Below, in pieces: positions 59,606 through 64,000 of a DNA stretch of 64,000 bases (the first letter of the stretch is position 1; every line of letters begins with the position of its first letter). The translations under genes were made by a program, and so were the position numbers. The notes beneath the pieces are model-generated. The model made no database searches and was not told the DNA's origin. It saw only the letters and a program-made list of their open reading frames with translations. The stretch is from an uncultured Muribaculaceae bacterium (GTDB lineage Bacteria > Bacteroidota > Bacteroidia > Bacteroidales > Muribaculaceae). Location: assembly GCA_902494515.1 (NCBI GenBank), contig CABUTS010000002.1:1-64000 (forward strand), given 5' to 3'.

Positions 59606-60178
59606 TCATGCCACCGGGAGAATCGGCGCCATGGAGTCTGCGGCCTCGATGAGCATCTCCTCCCGCAAGGCATTGAAGAGCAGGTCATACTCCTCCTGAC
59701 GGCGCCGGCGGATCGAAGGGATAGCTTTTCCGCGGTAACGGCAGTGGCTGAGATAAAGTTCATAGATGTCTCGGTCGCCGGCGGCCAGTTTTCTGACAAT
59801 TTCCGACCGGGCCACGGCTCCCGGCCCGATATTATAGGCCAGCACCCCTAATAACAGGGAGTCCCGGCCGAAGGAACGGAAACGGGCGATGTTCTTGTCG
59901 AGGTCGCTGCGGAGCAGGCGGTCGCTCTCCTCCTCGCTCAGCGCCCTTGTCCGGGAGAATTTCTCCCCCGGAAGGATTTTGTGGCCGTAGCCCACGAAAG
60001 GCCAGTGGCGCGGCTGATGGATGGTTTCGTAGCGCTTGATCAGGCTGACCGCGGCTTCGTAAATCGAGTCGTTGCGGGTGCCGGGAGGCGCCTCTTCCGA
60101 GGTCTGCATCCCCGACAAACCGGCGTAGAGCAGGGCAATGACGAACGCCGCAGCCACCGCTTTCATCAGATGTTTCAT
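59606..60178 (-). CDS. GH24-like lysozyme, exported
   Basis: 190 residues with an N-terminal membrane/signal segment (MKHLMKAVAAAFVIALLYAG). The lysozyme core follows the phage T4/P21 pattern: catalytic Glu in LIKRYETIHQ, then WPFVGYGHKI (the Gly-Tyr-Gly-His turn), ALSEEESDRLLRSDL and VLAYNIGPGAV. Such proteins occur on Bacteroidota chromosomes apart from prophages, and no other phage gene is near. It likely acts on peptidoglycan in the periplasm. Confidence 0.82.
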   Translation of the reverse strand: MKHLMKAVAAAFVIALLYAGLSGMQTSEEAPPGTRNDSIYEAAVSLIKRYETIHQPRHWPFVGYGHKILPGEKFSRTRALSEEESDRLLRSDLDKNIARFRSFGRDSLLLGVLAYNIGPGAVARSEIVRKLAAGDRDIYELYLSHCRYRGKAIPSIRRRRQEEYDLLFNALREEMLIEAADSMAPILPVA

Positions 60179-60399
60179 AATTTCAGGTAGTCCGTCAGTT
60201 TATTGCGGATTACAGTCCTTTACATTATAAACTACGCGCCGCGGGGCTGATTTGTTCAGATTCAGACTTTTCTATGGGCAGATCCTGAGGGCCGGTTCAC
60301 GCATGAACACATACGCCAACAGCCCGGAGTCTGACGACGCCGAGCTGCTGGTCGGGGGAAGGCTCGAGGAGGAGGAGAGTTCCCGACAAATGGTCCGGA

Positions 60400-60867
60400 T
60401 TAATCCTGAGGCTCTACGGGGAGGGCGCGCGAGAATACCTCGCGGAACGAAACGATGGTTTCGGTGCGGAGGAGGCCCATCGGCTGGAGCTTGTCGTGGA
60501 TCAGGTGCAGGAGGTGTTCGTTGTCGTGAGCGTAAATCTTCACGAGCATATCGTATGAACCGGTGGTGAAGTGCACTTCGGTGACCTCGGGCACAGTCTT
60601 GAGCTTATCGATGATGTCGTCGAAGGAGGCTGCTTCCCTGAGGTAGATGCCGACGAAGGCACAGGTGTCGTAGCCCAGGGTGGTGGGTTTGATCAGCGCC
60701 CGGGAGCCTTCGAGGATGTTGGTGGTCTGGAGCTTTGCGATGCGCTGATGGATAGCGGCGCCGCTGACGCCACATTCGCGTGCAATTTCGAGGAACGGCT
60801 TGCGGCCGTTGTCGACGAGCATCTGCAGAATTTTGGTGTCCAGTTTGTCAATTTGTAATCGAGCCAT
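60400..60867 (-). CDS. Lrp/AsnC-family transcriptional regulator
   Basis: 155 residues. N-terminal winged helix: LDTKILQMLVDNGRKPFLEI, ARECGVSGAAIHQRIAKLQ. C-terminal RAM effector domain: FVGIYLREAASFDDIIDKL, VPEVTEVHFTTGSYDMLVKI. The organisation is that of amino-acid-sensing feast/famine regulators. It faces the GNAT gene at 61095 across an AT-rich 227-base divergent gap. The 221 bases beyond its stop toward the lysozyme gene show nothing recognisable. Confidence 0.9.
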   Translation of the reverse strand: MARLQIDKLDTKILQMLVDNGRKPFLEIARECGVSGAAIHQRIAKLQTTNILEGSRALIKPTTLGYDTCAFVGIYLREAASFDDIIDKLKTVPEVTEVHFTTGSYDMLVKIYAHDNEHLLHLIHDKLQPMGLLRTETIVSFREVFSRALPVEPQD

Positions 60868-61040
60868 AACAAATTTCTTTTAAGAATAATATTGCGATAA
60901 TGAAAATTTAGGGCCTATTTGTAGAAATATTTTTTATTCCGATTCAAATTTTCAACCCCATTACACCACAAAGTTATTAATAAAAATTTTAAATGCCAAA
61001 TAATCCATAAAAAAAATTTCAAGCTACGCCTTTAAAATCC

Positions 61041-61070
61041 TTTGCATTTACAAATATTTTACTACTTTTG
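61041..61070 (+). promoter_or_regulatory. Complete Bacteroidota promoter before the GNAT gene
   Basis: TTTG at 61041-61044 and TACTTTTG at 61063-61070 are separated by 18 bases, close to the TTTG-N19-TAnnTTTG consensus. The start codon at 61095 follows 25 bases after. Confidence 0.7.
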
Positions 61071-61094
61071 CAGTTGAATTATTCCAGTATATCT

Positions 61095-61661
61095 ATGGCA
61101 GTATCGTTTGAAAAAGTCACCGACAGCAAGAATATCCCTCTGATTATCAAAGAATTATATCACTCTGCGTTCCCCGCCGACGAGCGTCGCGACTGGGCCG
61201 ACATCGCCCGCCGCATCGACGAAAGCGATTTGCAATTCAGTTTTTATGTTATTAAACATAAAGCTGAAATCGCAGGTTTCATTACACTTTGGAGCCTGCC
61301 GTCGGCTCTTTATTGCGAACATTTAGCCATCCTTCCCGGGATGCGCGGCGCCGGAATCGGAGCGGAAGTTGTCGGCCTGCTCCGCACGCTCGCCTACTCG
61401 CGCAACCGCGAGGTCAGGCCCGTGGTCCTCGAAGTCGAGCTTCCGGGAGCAACCCCCGAAGCCGGGCGACGCATCGCCTTCTACGAACGCTGCGGAATGG
61501 TTGCCCGGCGCGATTTCAAATACATCCAGCCCCCCTATTCCCCGGAACTGTCGGCACTCCCGATGATGCTCATGACCTTCGGCATTGTCACCGACTGCGA
61601 CCCCCTCGCCGCTGACCTCCACACAATTGTCTACAACCAACCCGAATACCGAAAGGCTTGA
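61095..61661 (+). CDS. GNAT-family N-acetyltransferase
   Basis: 188 residues from the ATG at 61095, placed by the promoter at 61041-61070, which makes the upstream in-frame ATG at 61068 unlikely. The GNAT core shows YCEHLAILPGMRGAGIGAEV (acetyl-CoA loop RGAGIG) and a Cys-bearing YERCGMVARRDF. The acceptor substrate is unknown. It stands alone with its own promoter. Confidence 0.85.
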   Translation: MAVSFEKVTDSKNIPLIIKELYHSAFPADERRDWADIARRIDESDLQFSFYVIKHKAEIAGFITLWSLPSALYCEHLAILPGMRGAGIGAEVVGLLRTLAYSRNREVRPVVLEVELPGATPEAGRRIAFYERCGMVARRDFKYIQPPYSPELSALPMMLMTFGIVTDCDPLAADLHTIVYNQPEYRKA

Positions 61662-61718
61662 AACAGTGCTATTTAGCACTCAATTCACCTTGAAATCCGG
61701 CGTTCATACATCCTTGAA

Positions 61719-62594
61719 ATGAAAATCCTGTTTCCAAAATATTTCCTTACACTGCTCATGGCCGCCGGGCTGCTCCTCCCCTCCTGCGGAAAGAAGCCTG
61801 CGGAGCAGAACTCCAGGCCGTCGGTGGTCGTCAGCATCCCGCCGCTGGAGTATTTCGCCCGCGAAATCGGCGGCGACGACGTCGAGGTCGAATGTCTTGC
61901 CCCCGGGGCCTCCGACCCTGAGACCTTCGAGCCGTCGATGACGCAGCTTCGCCGCGTTTCGGATGCCGACCTGTTCCTAACCGTCGGTCTCTTCCCCTTC
62001 GAAGAGAAAACCGCCGATTTGATAAAAGGTGAAAATCCTGATTTGCAAATAGTTGCGCTAAAAGATTCCATCGACTTGATTATGGGTACACACGGCCACG
62101 ACGAGGCCGACCCGCACATCTGGGCCTCCTACCGCAACGGCCGCAGGATTGCCCGTGAGGTCGTCGCCGCGCTCGAAAAGCAGAAACCAGAGGCCGCACA
62201 GGCGTTCCGCCGGCGGTGGGCGCAGCTTGATGCCCGTCTCGATTCGCTGGACCGCGCCGCGGCAACCCGGCTGGCTCCCCTGGCGGGAAGTTCATTTCTG
62301 GTCTGGCACCCCTCGCTGAGCTATTTCGCCCGCGACTACGGGCTGCGGCAGATTGCCGTAGGCAGCGAGCAGAAGGAGCAGTCTGTCAACCAGTTACGCG
62401 AACGCATCGAAGCCGCGAAGGAATTCGACGCCCACGTTTTCTTCTACCAGAAAGAATTTGATTCGCGCCAGAGCGAGGTGATTTCATCCGAAACCGGGCT
62501 CACCCCCATTCTCCTCTCCCCTCTCGACCCGGACATCGAATCCACCCTCTCCCAGGCCGTCGGCGCCCTCACCGCCTCCTCAACGCCCAGATAG
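61719..62594 (+). CDS. znuA: Zinc-type ABC transporter binding lipoprotein
   Basis: 291 residues with a lipoprotein signal (lipobox LPSC, residue 22-23). Cluster A-I metal-binding protein features: VVSIPPLEYFAREIGGDD, GASDPETFEPSMTQL, a His-bearing loop GTHGHDEADPHIWAS, VWHPSLSYFARDYG, and EKDFDSRQ-like acid region (QKEFDSRQSEV). The His-rich loop favours zinc over manganese. It is followed by the ATPase gene 49 bases on. As expected for a monoderm-like anchored binder in Bacteroidota, it should sit in the periplasm. Confidence 0.85.
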   Translation: MKILFPKYFLTLLMAAGLLLPSCGKKPAEQNSRPSVVVSIPPLEYFAREIGGDDVEVECLAPGASDPETFEPSMTQLRRVSDADLFLTVGLFPFEEKTADLIKGENPDLQIVALKDSIDLIMGTHGHDEADPHIWASYRNGRRIAREVVAALEKQKPEAAQAFRRRWAQLDARLDSLDRAAATRLAPLAGSSFLVWHPSLSYFARDYGLRQIAVGSEQKEQSVNQLRERIEAAKEFDAHVFFYQKEFDSRQSEVISSETGLTPILLSPLDPDIESTLSQAVGALTASSTPR

Positions 62595-62642
62595 CCCCTG
62601 CTTCGGCCCCAGCCCGCCCTCTCCCCTCTTTAATTTGTTATC

Positions 62643-63386
62643 ATGTCCAAGTCCATTAATCCTCCGGTTACTGCGGCGCTTTCGGCGAAAGCGCAAAACT
62701 CCGAATCCGCCCCTCTGATTGCGCTCGAAGGGGTCTCCATGTCGTGGGATAACAAACTGATTCTTAATAACATAAACCTCGACATCCGCCGCAACGACTT
62801 CATCGCGGTCACCGGCCCCAACGGCGGCGGCAAAACCACCCTGCTCCGCATCATCCTGAAGCTACTGGAGCCCACCTCCGGTAAGGTCAGATACTTCGGC
62901 GCCGACGGCCAGCCCTCCGACCGCCTCTCCATCGGCTATCTGCCGCAGAAAAACATGATCGACGCCAAATTTCCCGTGACCGTCAGCGAGGTCATCTCCT
63001 CCGGTCTGATCGGTAACAAGGAGCTGACCAAGGAACAACGCCGCGCCAAAGTTGCTGAGACACTGCGCCTTGTAGACCTCGTTAGCCACGCCGGCCACCC
63101 CATCGGCGAGCTGTCCGGCGGCCAGCTGCAGCGCACCCTTCTGGGCCGGGCGCTCATCTCCTCCCCCGAAATTCTGGTGCTCGACGAGCCGCTCAGCTAC
63201 ATCGACAAGCACTTCGAGGAGAAGCTCTACAGCATCATGCGCGAACTCGCGGCCACGAAAACCATCATCCTCGTCTCCCATGAAATGAGCGTAATAGCAG
63301 GGATGGCCACGCGCCACCTCATTGTGGACCATAATATCCACGAGTGCGCGGGCCATCACCACTTCATCCCTTCGGACTGCGTGTAG
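62643..63386 (+). CDS. znuC: Metal ABC transporter ATPase
   Basis: 247 residues, a complete ABC ATPase: Walker A GPNGGGKTT, Q-loop YLPQKNMID, signature LSGGQLQR, Walker B ILVLDEPLSY and VSHEMSVIAG for the switch His. Sequence style is that of ZnuC/MntB-type metal importers. The permease gene expected next is missing: the following gene is on the other strand. The C-terminal HHHF stretch (GHHHFIP) may bind metal. Confidence 0.88.
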   Translation: MSKSINPPVTAALSAKAQNSESAPLIALEGVSMSWDNKLILNNINLDIRRNDFIAVTGPNGGGKTTLLRIILKLLEPTSGKVRYFGADGQPSDRLSIGYLPQKNMIDAKFPVTVSEVISSGLIGNKELTKEQRRAKVAETLRLVDLVSHAGHPIGELSGGQLQRTLLGRALISSPEILVLDEPLSYIDKHFEEKLYSIMRELAATKTIILVSHEMSVIAGMATRHLIVDHNIHECAGHHHFIPSDCV

Positions 63387-63399
63387 GCTGACCTGAGGG

Positions 63400-63930
63400 C
63401 TATTTGTTCAGGGCTTTAGTGTAGGAAAGTCCTTCGCAGAGGGTCGACAAACCGTAAACAATCAATGCTATACCGCAGATCAGCACGATGTAATCCTGAG
63501 TGCGTCCGGCGCCGATAATCATCACCGTCAGGCCGCAGAGTACCAGCAGTACAGGCACGATGTAAAAGAAGCCGGGGACCTTCATCCCCGCGGGGAGTCC
63601 CATCAGACTCAGGATATGGAAACCGCCGAAGAGCATCATGCCGATGGCGATAATGTAGACGAACAGGCTGGCGGCCGAACCGGGGGCCAGCACCATCCAC
63701 AGGCCTACAGCGAGGCAAACCAGAAGGTTCACAACCGACAGCACCGGCACATTTCCGCCGACAGCTTTGGCGCTGTTATAACTGAAATAGAAACTCAGGC
63801 CTGCGGCCACAATCAGCAGGATACCGCACACCAGCACAAGCACGCTGAGCGCCGTGGATTTCAGGAAAAGCAGCGCTATGCCTACTATGAGCATCACAAC
63901 CGACGACGGAATCTGGCTTTTTCTGTTCAT
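63400..63930 (-). CDS. HdeD/DUF308-like membrane protein
   Basis: 176 residues from the ATG at 63930. Six hydrophobic segments in three pairs (SSVVMLIVGIALLFL, LSVLVLVCGILLIVAA, VVNLLVCLAVGLWMVLAPG, LFVYIIAIGMMLFGGFHIL, FFYIVPVLLVLCGLTVMI, YIVLICGIALIVYGL) follow the internal-repeat pattern of HdeD-type DUF308 proteins. Function unknown; HdeD acts in acid stress in E. coli. It converges on the ABC ATPase gene. The upstream region carries a 24-base tandem duplication. Confidence 0.82.
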   Translation of the reverse strand: MNRKSQIPSSVVMLIVGIALLFLKSTALSVLVLVCGILLIVAAGLSFYFSYNSAKAVGGNVPVLSVVNLLVCLAVGLWMVLAPGSAASLFVYIIAIGMMLFGGFHILSLMGLPAGMKVPGFFYIVPVLLVLCGLTVMIIGAGRTQDYIVLICGIALIVYGLSTLCEGLSYTKALNK

Positions 63931-63980
63931 AACACTTGAATTATACGTTCTCATCATAACAGTTGAATTTTACTTTCTTA
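63925..63980. repeat. 24-bp imperfect tandem duplication before the HdeD-like gene
   Basis: CATAACACTTGAATTATACG and its copy CATAACAGTTGAATTTTACT, each followed by TTCT, lie one after the other just upstream of the start codon at 63930. Only three bases differ in the aligned 24. A duplicated promoter or operator segment is possible. Confidence 0.55.
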
Positions 63981-64000
63981 CCAAGAATAACATAAATTCA

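Noticed and set aside
59606..60178. Prophage remnant suggested by the lysozyme
   Set aside because: No other phage gene lies nearby and exported GH24-like lysozymes occur on Bacteroidota chromosomes.

Overview
The window reads as a Bacteroidales chromosome carrying most of a conjugative element. Three things point there: many upstream regions hold the Bacteroidota -7 box TAnnTTTG, genes start without Shine-Dalgarno sequences, and the tmRNA encodes the tag GENNYALAA. Family or genus cannot be fixed from the sequence; Muribaculaceae or a relative is a guess.

Bases 1 to about 49,500 are an integrative conjugative element (ICE) of the CTnDOT/CTn341 type; its left end lies outside the window. Reading left to right: a leftward transfer operon (parA, DUF3408 genes, traD, traE, traF, the traG ATPase, traI, traJ, traK); a gene-free divergent region with a candidate oriT; a rightward mobilization operon (mobA accessory protein, mobB relaxase, mobC coupling protein); an rteC-like excision regulator, a structured non-coding locus, and an rteB-like regulator whose receiver and ATPase motifs look degenerate. 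There is no rteA kinase and no tetQ.

From 16.7 to 37.2 kb the element carries a cargo island of lower GC than its surroundings. It holds an AraC regulator, a TonB-dependent receptor, a DUF362 protein, three flavodoxin-domain lipoproteins (one fused to an alpha/beta hydrolase), a zinc alcohol dehydrogenase, a cupin/carboxymuconolactone decarboxylase protein, three aldo-keto reductases, a RibD-C reductase, an SDR, several hydrolases and a DUF4440 protein. Many of these normally cytoplasmic redox folds carry Sec signal peptides or lipoboxes, so the island looks like an envelope-directed redox or electrophile-detoxification system. That role is inference. An IS4-family element with 16-bp inverted repeats sits inside the island.

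From 37.3 to 49.0 kb the ICE backbone resumes: a 2063-residue methylase/MutS-I/helicase fusion, DUF1896, a divergent topoisomerase III-like protein, a DUF4099/DUF3945 protein, two helix-turn-helix proteins and a tyrosine integrase. The integrase faces the 3' end of ssrA (tmRNA, 49546-49946, minus strand), which is the likely attachment site.

Right of ssrA is GC-richer chromosome: an alpha/beta hydrolase, a class A beta-lactamase lipoprotein and an MFS exporter in one leftward cluster; the mannonate pathway pair (SDR oxidoreductase and uxuA); a secreted esterase; AlkD-like repair protein; two GNAT acetyltransferases; the CrcB fluoride channel behind a 12-bp tandem repeat; a lipoprotein; a GH24-like lysozyme; an Lrp/AsnC regulator; a zinc-type ABC binding lipoprotein and ATPase without an adjacent permease; and an HdeD/DUF308-like membrane protein. 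No CRISPR array, rRNA or tRNA was seen.
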